From: Methanomassiliicoccales archaeon
Lineage (GTDB): Archaea; Thermoplasmatota; Thermoplasmata; Methanomassiliicoccales; JACIVX01
Direction of reading: 5' to 3'
NCBI GenBank assembly: GCA_029907465.1
Contig: JARYLV010000002.1
Location: 1 to 64,000, forward strand
DNA length: 64,000 bases
Of this stretch, positions 46,283 through 55,367 are shown one piece after another; positions within the stretch are counted from its first letter, which is position 1, and each line of letters begins with the position of its first letter. The notes beneath the pieces were generated by a model. That model was given only the letters and a program-made list of their open reading frames with translations, had not been told where the DNA came from and searched no databases. Made by a program: the position numbers and the translations under genes.

Positions 46283-46730
46283 GATCAATAAAAAGTTGAT
46301 ATTAAGACGCTTCAACATTACCGATCTTCCCCAGGTTTATGACCTTGCGTGTGCCGAGCTAAAGGAAAGATACACACCAGAGCTCTTTCTCAATGTCTTT
46401 TCTTGCTGGGCTGATGGTTTTATCGTAATCGAGGAAAACAAACAAATTCAGGGATTCATTCTGGGAATAACGATTTCAAAAAGAGAAGCAAGAATTTTGA
46501 TGCTGGCTGTTAGACACGATGTGAAAAGAAGAGGACTTGGTACTATCCTTTTTCGGGAATTTTGTTCAAAATGCGCGTTGAGAGGGATTCGATATATTAC
46601 ACTAGAAGTGAGAAAAAGTAATTACCCAGCGATTAGTTTTTACAGAAAACTGGGGTTCGAAATCGCAGGCGAAATCGATCATTATTATTCAGACGGTGAA
46701 AGTGCGTATCGGATGCATTTATTCCTCTAG
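46233..46730 (+). CDS. RimI-like GNAT acetyltransferase
   Basis: A ~165-residue GNAT acetyltransferase resembling RimI N-alpha-acetyltransferases. Seen: LILRRFNITDLPQVYDLA; FIVIEENKQIQGFILG; the acetyl-CoA loop VRHDVKRRGLGTILFREF; ITLEVRKSNYPAISFYRKLGFEIAGEI. These give an intact cofactor site. The GTG start with GGAGG just upstream lies 50 bases inside the end of the preceding gene. Archaeal RimI/ArdI acetylates protein N termini. The exact substrate is unknown. Confidence 0.85.
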   Translation: MELSYISYTKRLSQPDEINKKLILRRFNITDLPQVYDLACAELKERYTPELFLNVFSCWADGFIVIEENKQIQGFILGITISKREARILMLAVRHDVKRRGLGTILFREFCSKCALRGIRYITLEVRKSNYPAISFYRKLGFEIAGEIDHYYSDGESAYRMHLFL

Positions 46731-48265
46731 TAGAACATTTGATCTCGATCATGGTGTTCATTCCAGAAATAGTACGGTGAACGTTCCTTTTGAGAAGTCG
46801 TGATATCAGCAGATAAACCCCTCTGATACGAACCGTATCGGTCTTTGATTTGCTCTTCAACGGGCCGACAGTGCTTCAATGCCGCTACGATATGCTTTTC
46901 CTCAATGAATTCATCGCCGTTGATAATTGCAAGATCACCTGCGGAACGAATCAGGCCTCCCAGTTCTCTCAACCTCAATGTGAGTGCGTTGGTCTTTCCA
47001 TCAATGATCTTTGCACGTCTTCGTGCCTCGTTGATAATTGCATCGATAGCTGAACGCGATGCATGGGGGATCCTACCGTCGATCGAGATTTCTTGTGCAA
47101 CAAATTGCGCGAGGAGCGCCCTGTTACACTCATTGTCCTCCATGGTCGTTTCCATGAGAATCTCATATCCATTTCCGCTGATCCTCGATCGGAGTGGTGA
47201 TAGTATCTGTTCCAGATCCTGAATATTGCAAGCACCGACGAAAATAAAGTCGCATGGTACATTGTCGACCCTAACACTTGCCCCTGCGCTCTGAGGATTC
47301 CGACCAGAAATCGGGAATCGTTTCTCTTGCATGGCTGTGAGGATGAATCTCTGCAGATGTCCAAGATGCGGCAATTCATCCAAGAAGAGAACACCCTCAT
47401 GTGCTTCATGGATCGCGCCCGGGACGACCCTCTCATAGGGCGGTGTTCCCAGGGATGGATGTCCGCCGTACGGATCGTGCCTTACATCACCAAGGAGCTC
47501 GGTTTCACTTGCACCTGTCGCAAGGACGAACGGATTTCTTTCCAACGGGACGAGGACCTTCCGCGGACTTATTTTTTCGAATTCTCGCCTTTTTTCTAAC
47601 GCCTCTTGGTCAAGAACCCGGATCATTTCACCGCATCTCTCGAAGACAATCACTTCCTCCTTCCCGAGGCGTTTCCTCGTCGTTGTGACCCTGTCATTCA
47701 TTCCTGGAAGACCAGACATTCCTGCTGCGCCAATTGTCACCTCGAAAAGCCCGCCAATGAGATCCCCAAACGGATTCGTTGTCGAGATTTCACCGATCTT
47801 TAGTCGCTGGCACTTGGGACAATAACGATCTCTTGGTGATGAATAGGTACCGCAATTCTTGCAGCGATAGCCGAGTTTCTCAGCAACATTGATCGGTGCG
47901 TCCTTGGGATCAATGAGTTCGCCTTCTGCAAACTCTCTCGACGCCAATTCGCGTCGGACATCCTCTGCTTTTTTTATTTCGACAAATGGTCTCTCCGGAT
48001 TTTCTGGATTGTGAACGATTCGAATTTCCTCAGTCGGCCGCGGCAGATGTAGTGCAATTGCTTGAGCGATCATCGATTTTCCAGTACCTGGCGGACCGAC
48101 AAGTAGCAAATGTCTCCGCTGCTTGGCCGCTATCCTCGAAAGTTTAACTGCTTCTTCTTGGCCTATCACTCTCATTAATGGATCATTAGGAATCGCGATG
48201 TCATTCGTTGACTGTATCGAATTGAGATCAGGCTCGCGCCTCAGATCGATTTTTTCCTCTATCAT
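46727..48265 (-). CDS. Lon-like AAA+ ATPase with zinc ribbon and no peptidase domain
   Basis: A ~512-residue AAA+ ATPase resembling archaeal LonB in its motor but not in its ends. Seen: Walker [14 protein letters not shown] near 55, a zinc ribbon [18 protein letters not shown], a Lon-like [38 protein letters not shown] (Walker B and substrate loop), and sensor region [19 protein letters not shown]. The two membrane helices and the C-terminal Ser-Lys peptidase of LonB are missing. The start overlaps the dnaG stop as ATGA; an in-frame ATG at 48289 is an alternative. It may remodel protein complexes rather than degrade them. Confidence 0.85.
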   Translation of the reverse strand: MIEEKIDLRREPDLNSIQSTNDIAIPNDPLMRVIGQEEAVKLSRIAAKQRRHLLLVGPPGTGKSMIAQAIALHLPRPTEEIRIVHNPENPERPFVEIKKAEDVRRELASREFAEGELIDPKDAPINVAEKLGYRCKNCGTYSSPRDRYCPKCQRLKIGEISTTNPFGDLIGGLFEVTIGAAGMSGLPGMNDRVTTTRKRLGKEEVIVFERCGEMIRVLDQEALEKRREFEKISPRKVLVPLERNPFVLATGASETELLGDVRHDPYGGHPSLGTPPYERVVPGAIHEAHEGVLFLDELPHLGHLQRFILTAMQEKRFPISGRNPQSAGASVRVDNVPCDFIFVGACNIQDLEQILSPLRSRISGNGYEILMETTMEDNECNRALLAQFVAQEISIDGRIPHASRSAIDAIINEARRRAKIIDGKTNALTLRLRELGGLIRSAGDLAIINGDEFIEEKHIVAALKHCRPVEEQIKDRYGSYQRGLSADITTSQKERSPYYFWNEHHDRDQMFY

Positions 48266-49539
48266 CCGCTCAAATCTTCCTTCGTCCATACTTCTATCGA
48301 TACTGGCTGTTTCGTTACGTTGGCCATCTTTGTGCCAACTACTGTTTGAATCTTCTTTTCAGCAGCAAGATCGAGGATTCTTTGTGTGACAACTCCATCA
48401 AAAACAATCGCAGCGACGTCTTTTATATCTTCCTTCAAAACGTTGACGAGATCCTTGCTTGGGACTTCTTTGATTACGTTCCCCTTTTCATCGAGAAGAC
48501 GAGCGTTCAAAGTCGATGAAAGTTCTGCTAGCATTTCCTTATACTTTTGCTGAATTGGAGAGAGTTTCTTAGCATTTTGTGTCTTTCTATCATCGATATC
48601 ATCGCGCTCAATAAGAATTTCTGGTTTCTCGACCCTCTCGATTTTCTCAAACCGCTCGGTCCTCCCCTGAGGGTGATAAGTGCTGTTTGACTGGGCAACT
48701 TCACCACCGAGACCATACATCTCAATGTACTGCTCCGCCGGGATTTTGTTTCTTAAACACTTCATGATCTGTTTTTGAGTCAATTCTTCTACTTCCTGAC
48801 CTCGTGGAGCTCTTGCGACAAAGTCGACCTCAGCCACCTGGAAAAGTTCACGCAATATCAGTTCTCCGCCGCGGTCGCCATCAACGAATGCTGTAACAAT
48901 ACGTTCCTTTGACAAATCGCTTATCGTTTTGGGAATGTTTGTCCCCTCTACAGCAATTGCGTTTTTTATGCCAGCTCTCAAAAGATTGAGAACGTCTGAC
49001 CGGCCTTCTACAACTATAATTGCATCAGAATCTGGTACGTTTGGACCGGCAGTCAATCGTTCTTTGCCGTAGTATATGACTTCCTCAGTCTGCACAGACT
49101 GACGAACACTTTCTGTAAGATCGATTCCAGTACTCTTTGACTGCCTAATAAGATCTGATAATAACTCTTTCGCCCTCTCAATGATCTTTGCTCTTTTCGT
49201 GATCCGTACATCCTCGATTGACTCTACATTAATTCTAGCTTTGCATGGTCCTACCCGGTCAATCGTCTCCAAAGCCGCAGCGAGAATAACCGTTTCGACT
49301 TGATCTAAACTCGATGGGATAAGAATCTCTCCTTCTGATTTCCCCTGCCTAGAACTCACTTCAACTTCGATGCGACCGATCCGGCCGCTTTTTTGGAGAT
49401 CGCGTAGATCTAGTTCATCACCAAGCAATCCCTCTGTTTGACCAAAAATAGCCCCCACCACATCAGGTTTCTCGACGATGCCATCAGCCTGTAATTTAGC
49501 TTTTATGAGATACTTGGTGGTGCTGGGATCGATGTTCAT
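48262..49539 (-). CDS. dnaG: Archaeal DnaG primase-like protein
   Basis: A ~425-residue archaeal DnaG homologue. The N-terminal part has [31 protein letters not shown] and [18 protein letters not shown]. The Toprim core has [19 protein letters not shown] and [15 protein letters not shown], with metal-binding Glu and Asp residues. A C-terminal coiled region with [24 protein letters not shown] follows. In archaea DnaG associates with the RNA exosome and has some primase activity. An ATG at 49539 with AGGTGA upstream is preferred to one at 49581. Its end overlaps the Lon-like gene by four bases. Confidence 0.93.
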   Translation of the reverse strand: MNIDPSTTKYLIKAKLQADGIVEKPDVVGAIFGQTEGLLGDELDLRDLQKSGRIGRIEVEVSSRQGKSEGEILIPSSLDQVETVILAAALETIDRVGPCKARINVESIEDVRITKRAKIIERAKELLSDLIRQSKSTGIDLTESVRQSVQTEEVIYYGKERLTAGPNVPDSDAIIVVEGRSDVLNLLRAGIKNAIAVEGTNIPKTISDLSKERIVTAFVDGDRGGELILRELFQVAEVDFVARAPRGQEVEELTQKQIMKCLRNKIPAEQYIEMYGLGGEVAQSNSTYHPQGRTERFEKIERVEKPEILIERDDIDDRKTQNAKKLSPIQQKYKEMLAELSSTLNARLLDEKGNVIKEVPSKDLVNVLKEDIKDVAAIVFDGVVTQRILDLAAEKKIQTVVGTKMANVTKQPVSIEVWTKEDLSG

Positions 49540-49928
49540 TTCATTCACCTCTTGACCAATCTGGAAAAACAGGGGGCACAATTACTCAAACCACTCTCAG
49601 CATCCACTACCCTCTAAGAGTAGTTGAGCTTCCTCGATCGGGTTTTAACACCCATAGGGTTTTAATAACCCACATTAACCATTCTTTGAAGTATCCTATT
49701 AGAGGATATGATGAATGGATGATAGTGATCATTACATTCAACAGGCCCTGCCCGTTTTTCCAGCCCTCTACAGACTATAATAGCTTAAATATTTTTCGAA
49801 TTTTTTCATACTTAAACGACAACTTGATTTCGAAAACCAAACATCCTTGATGCAAATCTCAAAAGTTGAATTATTTCTGATCGACCACAACAATCGCGTT
49901 TCTCGAGAAGAAGAAGTCAACTGAACTC
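49540..49928. other. Intergenic region between dnaG and the small modifier gene
   Basis: A 389-base stretch with no gene I can support. It is AT-rich with T-runs near 49785-49810. It holds two tandem copies of a GGGTTTTAA-A-CCC palindrome at 49640-49653 and 49657-49671, and an inverted repeat CTACCCTCT/AGAGTAG just dnaG-proximal. The dnaG promoter should lie here, on the minus strand. Confidence 0.6.
49640..49671. promoter_or_regulatory. Tandem palindromic repeats, possible dnaG operator
   Basis: GGGTTTTAACACCC at 49640-49653 and GGGTTTTAATAACCC at 49657-49671 share GGGTTTTAA and end in CCC, each with a GGG/CCC dyad. They lie 100-130 bases before the dnaG start. On the dnaG strand they include TTATTAAAACC, which could also be a TATA box. 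Function is inferred only. Confidence 0.4.
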
Positions 49929-50153
49929 TCAACCGCCCGAGGCAACTCGTATAATCTTGACCCTATCTCCATCTTTCAGAGTCTCCGTGATTGGGATCGG
50001 AGTCCGCGATTTGAGAACGATGCATTCATCAGGAACAAATCCAAGAAATCTAAGCAATTGCTCAACAGTCGAATATTCGTCGATCTCAACTACTTGTGTG
50101 TCCTTCTGCTCGTTTCTTCCTAGCTCGACCGTAATTGATATCCTCTGATACAT
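49929..50153 (-). CDS. ThiS/MoaD-like ubiquitin-fold protein (SAMP candidate)
   Basis: A 74-residue beta-grasp protein ending in ASGG. Seen: ITVELGRNEQKDTQVVEIDEYSTVEQLLRFLGF and PITETLKDGDRVKIIRVASGG, matching ThiS/MoaD/SAMP proteins whose C-terminal GG is adenylated by an E1-like enzyme. Possible roles are sulfur carrier for thiamine, molybdopterin or tRNA thiolation, or a protein modifier. No E1-like or MoaE gene is adjacent, so these roles cannot be separated. It stands alone between the dnaG region and tRNA-Ser. Confidence 0.88.
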   Translation of the reverse strand: MYQRISITVELGRNEQKDTQVVEIDEYSTVEQLLRFLGFVPDECIVLKSRTPIPITETLKDGDRVKIIRVASGG

Positions 50154-50289
50154 TCAATCCGAAGCAAAAATTGATTGGATTCATATAAATCTTATTTGTT
50201 TTTGACGGGGGTCCGTGCCGCTGCTGGAGTCATCCCCCGTTAAACTGAGTAAAGGTAAAAATAAGAGAAGCGTATTGGCGCTTAACAAC

Positions 50290-50394
50290 GCCGAGGTAGC
50301 CTAGTCCGGAAAGGCGGTAGCCTCGAGTGTATTCGGATCGCCGGGTAAGCTACTGGCGGTCACCGCCTCGGGAGTTCAAATCTCCTCCTCGGCG
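50290..50394 (+). tRNA. tRNA-Ser(CGA) with a 20-nt intron
   Basis: The acceptor GCCGAGG/CCTCGGC, D-stem GCCT/AGGC, long variable arm GGCGG-TCA-CCGCC and T-arm GGGAG-TTCAAAT-CTCCT make a class II tRNA with discriminator G73, matching serine. The anticodon stem GTAGC/GCTAC encloses 27 bases. Removing 20 (50328-50347) gives the loop CTCGAGA with anticodon CGA. CTCG (32-35) pairs with intron CGGG, with three-base bulges A-G^T and T-A^A on each side, a full bulge-helix-bulge. CCA is not encoded. Confidence 0.92.
50328..50347 (+). other. 20-nt tRNA-Ser intron (position 37/38)
   Basis: The intron lies between G37 and A38. Beyond the central helix a further hairpin forms (GT/GC then AT/AT around TCGG, with one bulged base), so the splicing motif has both flanking helices. 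Confidence 0.8.
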
Positions 50395-51372
50395 CTTCAA
50401 ATTGATGAATTTTGCCCAACCAAAATTCCAAGAGACTTCCATTCTCAGATTTCCGGAATTGCCAATTTTATCAAATCCCACGTTTCAGAGGCCCGAAAAC
50501 AAGAAAAGTATGCTTTTTTCGTTTAATGATCTGATGGACCATGAATGCCTTCGACCTTCCGTTTGTGAAGGCTATTAAAGAGATCAAGTAGCCAGTCATT
50601 TATAACCATGTTAAAGAAGGAATAGGTACTCACTAGCTGATCAAGCGGGCCACTGTGTCTCCAGCTCGCAAAAAGCCAGTAATATCTCCGACAGCCAAAA
50701 GGCTCCAATGTACCAGAGAAGGATTAGTTCAATACCTGCAGCACCTTACTTGAGCTGGCACCGTATACTATCAATCTCAAATTCACGACCCACATGGTGG
50801 AAATCCTGGGGAAAAACTCAACGGTCTACCCCTAACTCGAGAATGTGTATGAAACAATACTTATTTTCCTCAAGCAATTGGCCGGTGCATTTTTGGCCTA
50901 TTATGGGTCGTTTTTTATTGAGGGAAAAGACGCATCAGATTTCAAGCTCGCCATCTTGGTCAGAGCAGGAATGGTCAATTTCGGAAATATAATCTGACCC
51001 TCAATAAAGCCCCCTAGTGTTGTGCTCTGGGGAATATTTCAAATGTATGAGGCTTCTACATTTTTGGTATGCCACCAGAAGTTGATTCATACTTGACGTA
51101 CTCTCCTATCCACAGAGGGTGAACTGGGAAAGAAAGTTCTTGCGTCCAACATCCACAATGTGGGGCTCATACCGATTAGAATCATGTGGTCTACACAAAT
51201 ACATGACCGGATCCCACTTTCACCAACATTATACGATCTATTTTTGATAATGCGCCCATTTGATCTAGTGCATCCGGCCAGCAGATTCGCGCCGTCCAGG
51301 TATTAGGCTATGTGCATCGACCGATTTATTAATTTAGATGATTAATACAGTACAGAGGAGTCAGCGAAGGAT
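50395..51372 (+). pseudogene. Non-coding or decayed-gene region upstream of tldD
   Basis: Nearly 1 kb without an intact gene. On the plus strand, stretches of protein-like sequence appear in different frames: LELAPYTINLKFTTHMVEIL near 50751-50820, then NVYETILIFLKQLAGAFLAYYG near 50840-50910, continuing to GMVNFGNII and a stop at 50995, and ASNIHNVGLIPIRIMWSTQI near 51145-51205. Frame changes and stops interrupt them. They look like the remains of one or two soluble proteins, but I recognise no family and codon bias was not measured. The last ~70 bases hold AT-rich promoter-like sequence for tldD. Confidence 0.35.
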
Positions 51373-52818
51373 ATGATAGACTTTGAAGATTATCTAAAAA
51401 TGATCATTGACCTTGCGTCCGAGAAAGGCGCATCATACGCAGAAGCACGGTTCCAAGAAGATGCTTTCGAATCAACTCTTCTCAAAAACGGTATTCCAGA
51501 AGTGACCTCCTTCGACACGAAGAGAGGAATTTCTATCCGCGTTATCGTTGATGGTGCCCTGGGCTTTGGTGCGACGAACAGGATGAACAAAAACGATATC
51601 AGAAATCTCGTCGCAAAAGTGGTCTCATCCGCCAAAGAAGCATCGAGGATGCGAGAATCAAAGATTCGATTTGAAGAGGGGGCTACAGGAAAGGAAAGAT
51701 TCGAGATCAAACCGAGGATCAAATTTGAGTCAGTTTCGACAGAATCGAGAATAGAGCTCCTAAGGGAGGCGGATACTGCCGCAATTGAAGCCGCACGAAG
51801 TATCGGAATAAATTTACCTGGCAGGTACATCTCATTAGACACGGCAATTACTACAAAGATCATAATCACATCGGACGGAGCGGATGTTCGCAGCAGCATT
51901 CCCCGGGTCTCAATCGATTCTATACTGACAGCTTTTGACCCGCAAAAGGGTTATGCACAAAGAACCATTTCTCTTGGTGAATCATCTGGATGGGAAGCCG
52001 TCGAACGCTGGGATTTGCCAGTTAGACTCAGAAATGAATCGACTAGTCTCGGGCAGACGCTTTTGAACGCGGAGTCTTTTGAAAGCGGAAGATATGATGT
52101 CGTTCTTGGTCCAGAGGTTGTTGGAATCGTCAGCCATGAGTCTGCAGGTCATCCAGCGGAAGCTGATAGAATTTTGGGAAGAGAATCGGCGCAGGCAGGT
52201 GAGACCTACCTCACGAAGGAGTCGGTTGGTATTAAGGTTGGCTCAGAGGTCATCAACGTCGTCGACGATCCGACAATACCGCACTCATTTGGATATTACC
52301 TATATGATGACGAAGGTGTCAGAGCACGGAGAAGGTATCTGATAAAAAATGGCAGGATTCACGAATTCTTGCATAATAGGGAGACCGCTCATGAATTTGG
52401 AACGGAAAGTAATGCTTCCTCACGCTCCGTCTCATACGACAGAGAACCGATCGTGCGTATGTCAAACACATTTGTTGAACCCGGCGAGTACTCATTCGAA
52501 GAACTGATTGAAGGAATCTCCAATGGAATATACATCAAGAATTTCATGGAATGGAATATAGACGACCGCCGTTATAATCAGAAATATGTTGGCCTGGAAG
52601 CTTACAAGATCGAGAACGGTACACTGGCAAAGAGGATCAGAAACCCAGTGATCGAAATCACGACGCCCAGTCTGTGGTCGGCAGTTGATGCAGTCGGGAA
52701 AGATCTTGAATTTTCTGCCGCGACCTGCGGGAAAGGTGATCCGATGCAAGGGATTCCCGTCTGGACAGGTGGACCTCATCTCAGACTGCGAGGCATTTTC
52801 GTGGGGGGATCAGCATGA
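51373..52818 (+). CDS. tldD: TldD-type metalloprotease
   Basis: A 481-residue TldD subunit. The zinc-binding motif is HESAGHPAEAD (H-E-x3-H form) near 257. Other features are GASYAEARFQ, FDTKRGISIRVIVDGALGFGATN, and GRESAQAGETYLT. TldD and TldE form a dimeric metalloprotease that cleaves unfolded peptides inside the cell and matures some microcins in bacteria. The start is an ATG with a purine-rich leader (GAGGAGTCAGCGAAGG) upstream. The stop overlaps the tldE ATG by four bases (ATGA). Confidence 0.94.
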   Translation: MIDFEDYLKMIIDLASEKGASYAEARFQEDAFESTLLKNGIPEVTSFDTKRGISIRVIVDGALGFGATNRMNKNDIRNLVAKVVSSAKEASRMRESKIRFEEGATGKERFEIKPRIKFESVSTESRIELLREADTAAIEAARSIGINLPGRYISLDTAITTKIIITSDGADVRSSIPRVSIDSILTAFDPQKGYAQRTISLGESSGWEAVERWDLPVRLRNESTSLGQTLLNAESFESGRYDVVLGPEVVGIVSHESAGHPAEADRILGRESAQAGETYLTKESVGIKVGSEVINVVDDPTIPHSFGYYLYDDEGVRARRRYLIKNGRIHEFLHNRETAHEFGTESNASSRSVSYDREPIVRMSNTFVEPGEYSFEELIEGISNGIYIKNFMEWNIDDRRYNQKYVGLEAYKIENGTLAKRIRNPVIEITTPSLWSAVDAVGKDLEFSAATCGKGDPMQGIPVWTGGPHLRLRGIFVGGSA

Positions 52819-54146
52819 GAGATGAAGACATCTGCCAATTCGTACTTGACCTTTGCAGAAACGAAGGGGCTACAGATGCTTCCGTTATGGTGATGGAAAA
52901 TGAAGAAAAGATGATCCGCTTCTCGAATAACCAGATTACAGTTATTAAGGATCTAGATGAGACATCTGCAAGCATTTTTGTCCAGATAAAAGAAAGAAAG
53001 GTAGGAATAAATGTCTATGATCTTTCGAGGAGGAAACTAAAGGCGGCAGTAAAAAGGGCTGTTGAGACCGCTGCAAAGAGCCAGCCTGGTGATATTTATG
53101 CACCGCTTCCCAAGGGTCCGTTCAAGTACGACGACCGATTAATGAACCAGAGGGAGATTTTACTAGATTCAGAAGAGCTCGTGGGCAGTGTGCAAGAAGC
53201 GGTAGATGCTGCACTTAAAGAAGGTGGCAAGAGAATTGCTGGCTCTCTAATCGGGAGGAACGTGCAAGTCACTATCATGACCAGCGGTGACGTGTTCGCG
53301 AGAACAAAAAAATCAACACTTGAACTCTCCGTTAGGGCCTTTGTAAATGAGCATGCCTCTGGACATTCACTTTCAATCGCTTCAAAACCAGAGGATTTCG
53401 ACCCGAAATCCGCAGGTGCTGAAGCAGGGACATTGGCCAAGCTCTCGTCGAACCCCGTGCAAGGAACCCCTGGCAAATTCACCGCGATCCTCGGTCCCAT
53501 GGTCTTTGCAGATCTCGCAAACCAAATTGGGAGATTCGCATCGGCGTTCTATGTGGATGCGGGCATATCGTTTCTCGGCGATAAGATTGGTGAGAAGATC
53601 GCGTCAGAAGTTGTCAGCATCTCTGATGACCCGTCAGCTGCTGGAACCTATGGCGCATTTCCATTTGATGCAGAAGGGTTGCCAACGAAACGAACACCAA
53701 TCCTGGAAAAAGGTGTCCTCAAGAACTACTTACATAATAGCACAACAGCGAAGAAATTCAATACAGAGAGCACGGCCAATGCAGGTCTAATCGTACCTCA
53801 TCCTTTCAACCTGATTGTTGAACCATGTAATTCAAGCGTTGAGAAAATGATCAACTCGATCGATGATGGCCTCTACTTGACGAATAATTGGTACCTGAGA
53901 TATCAAAACTACAAAACTGGAGATTTCTCGACGATTCCCAGAGACGCCATGTTTCTAATAAGAAAAGGGGAGATCGAGAGGGCTGTAAGAGAATTGAGAA
54001 TCAGCGACAATATTCTGCGGATTCTCAAAAACGTGAAAGAACTGTCGCGAGAAAGAAAATGGGTCAAGTGGTGGGAGGTCGACGTCCCAACTCTTACGCC
54101 GGCAGTGCTCGTCGAACAGGTTAATTTTACAAAATCGACAAATTGA
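52815..54146 (+). CDS. tldE: TldE/PmbA-type protease partner
   Basis: A 443-residue TldE/PmbA homologue, partner of TldD in the heterodimeric peptidase. Seen: NEGATDASVMVMENEEKMIRFSNNQITV, the family N-terminal pattern, GDVFARTKKSTLELSVRAFV, and AGTYGAFPFDAEGLPTKRTPILEKGVLKNYLHNSTTAKKFNTES. The H-E-x3-H zinc motif of TldD is absent, as expected. The start overlaps the tldD stop by four bases. After the stop, 259 bases precede the larE end. Confidence 0.93.
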   Translation: MRDEDICQFVLDLCRNEGATDASVMVMENEEKMIRFSNNQITVIKDLDETSASIFVQIKERKVGINVYDLSRRKLKAAVKRAVETAAKSQPGDIYAPLPKGPFKYDDRLMNQREILLDSEELVGSVQEAVDAALKEGGKRIAGSLIGRNVQVTIMTSGDVFARTKKSTLELSVRAFVNEHASGHSLSIASKPEDFDPKSAGAEAGTLAKLSSNPVQGTPGKFTAILGPMVFADLANQIGRFASAFYVDAGISFLGDKIGEKIASEVVSISDDPSAAGTYGAFPFDAEGLPTKRTPILEKGVLKNYLHNSTTAKKFNTESTANAGLIVPHPFNLIVEPCNSSVEKMINSIDDGLYLTNNWYLRYQNYKTGDFSTIPRDAMFLIRKGEIERAVRELRISDNILRILKNVKELSRERKWVKWWEVDVPTLTPAVLVEQVNFTKSTN

Positions 54147-54308
54147 GCATCCTACCTATGTTGAGAAACAGGACGAGGCAATTCACAGCATGAGCTCCGA
54201 TTTCAAATTGAACAACTTCGCGGGAATCGAGGAAATACAACCTTTCCGATTCTATGTGAGCAAGATGAAGTAGAATAAATATTAAATTGAAATATAATTA
54301 AATAATGG

Positions 54309-54327
54309 CTCGTGGTGACCGCACGAG
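54309..54327. repeat. Short hairpin between tldE and larE
   Basis: CTCGTG at 54309-54314 and its complement CACGAG at 54322-54327 enclose seven bases. The position between the ends of the convergent tldE and larE genes, in an otherwise AT-rich region, would suit a 3'-end structure; there is no T-run next to it. Confidence 0.3.
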
Positions 54328-54405
54328 ATGAAATTCATATGTTTGGATCTCCTTAATGCGCCTAAAGCCAAAGATAGTTGCTTCTCAGATTCTTTGGGTC
54401 AATCA

Positions 54406-55224
54406 TTAAGAATCATTCTGATGGTCAAGCATGATTGACAGACTGCCGCTCCTGAACCCCTCTAAGTCCATGGTTACATAAATGAATCCAAGTTCTTTGA
54501 AGCTACTTACGATTTCGCGCCTTTTTTTGACGATGATCTCCATATCATCTGGCTCAACTTCTATACGTGCCGTAACACCATGATGTCTCACGCGCACTTG
54601 TCTGACCCCCATATCTCTGATAACAGTTTCCGCCTTATCGATCATAACAAGTTTCTCAAGAGTGATTCTCTCATTGAATGGGATTCTTGTCGCAAGGCAG
54701 GCATTTGACGGTTTGTAAGCAGTTGGCAATCCCATTTCTCGTGAGATCGCCCTTATTTCCTCTTTAGTCAATCCGACCTCCGCTAGTGGGCTCCTGACCC
54801 CCATTTCTCTCGCTGCCTTTGAACCCCATTTGTGAGATATAATATCATCCGCATTGTTCCCATCGATGACTGTTGAAAACCCCTCTTCCTGGGCTATTGT
54901 TTTAATTGCTTGGAAAAGATGGCGCTTGCAGATATAGCAGCGATCAACGGGGTTTGAAACATATTGAGGGTCATTGAGTGGATCAACATTAATTTGTTTC
55001 AATCTCACTCCAAATTTCTCAGCTATTTCGACGACATTGTTTCTATCGCAAGAAGGTGTGATTGATGAGATATTCGTGATTGCTAATACACGATCTCCTA
55101 GCACCTCCGATGCCACTCTCAAGAGGAGTGTGCTATCGACTCCACCTGAGAAAGCGATCACGACACTCCCAGTTTTCTCTAGCGTTTCTCTTAACAATCT
55201 CAGTTTTGTTTCTTTGGTTGTCAC
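54406..55224 (-). CDS. larE: LarE-type sacrificial sulfur transferase
   Basis: A ~272-residue PP-loop ATP pyrophosphatase. Seen: FSGGVDSTLLLRVASE; ITPSCDRNNVVEIAEKFGV; the characteristic NPVDRCYICKRHLF; GNNADDIISHKWGSKAAREMGVRSPLAEVGLTKEEIR; NACLATRIPFNERIT, whose Cys aligns with the sulfur donor of LarE. LarE adds sulfur to the nickel-pincer nucleotide precursor. The frame is open to 55320, but family length and the start of homology fit the GTG at 55224. Divergent to larB. Confidence 0.92.
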   Translation of the reverse strand: MTTKETKLRLLRETLEKTGSVVIAFSGGVDSTLLLRVASEVLGDRVLAITNISSITPSCDRNNVVEIAEKFGVRLKQINVDPLNDPQYVSNPVDRCYICKRHLFQAIKTIAQEEGFSTVIDGNNADDIISHKWGSKAAREMGVRSPLAEVGLTKEEIRAISREMGLPTAYKPSNACLATRIPFNERITLEKLVMIDKAETVIRDMGVRQVRVRHHGVTARIEVEPDDMEIIVKKRREIVSSFKELGFIYVTMDLEGFRSGSLSIMLDHQNDS

Positions 55225-55367
55225 GATAGTTAAAAAACATTTATCAGATATGAACGTTGTTGATTTTTCAACCATCAGATTGAATTTGAAGTGATTTTCT
55301 TCGAATTGATTAACGCGCACATTTTCGATGGAAAAGAAAAAGAAGACGATCGTGGATATGACAACCG

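Noticed and set aside
50523-50708. 61-residue minus-strand frame in the 50.4-51.4 kb gap
   Set aside because: No ribosome-binding site and no similarity that I recognise; plus-strand remnants in the same gap look more protein-like.
54190-54273. 27-residue open frame after tldE
   Set aside because: No ribosome-binding site and too short to support; the region is AT-rich intergenic.
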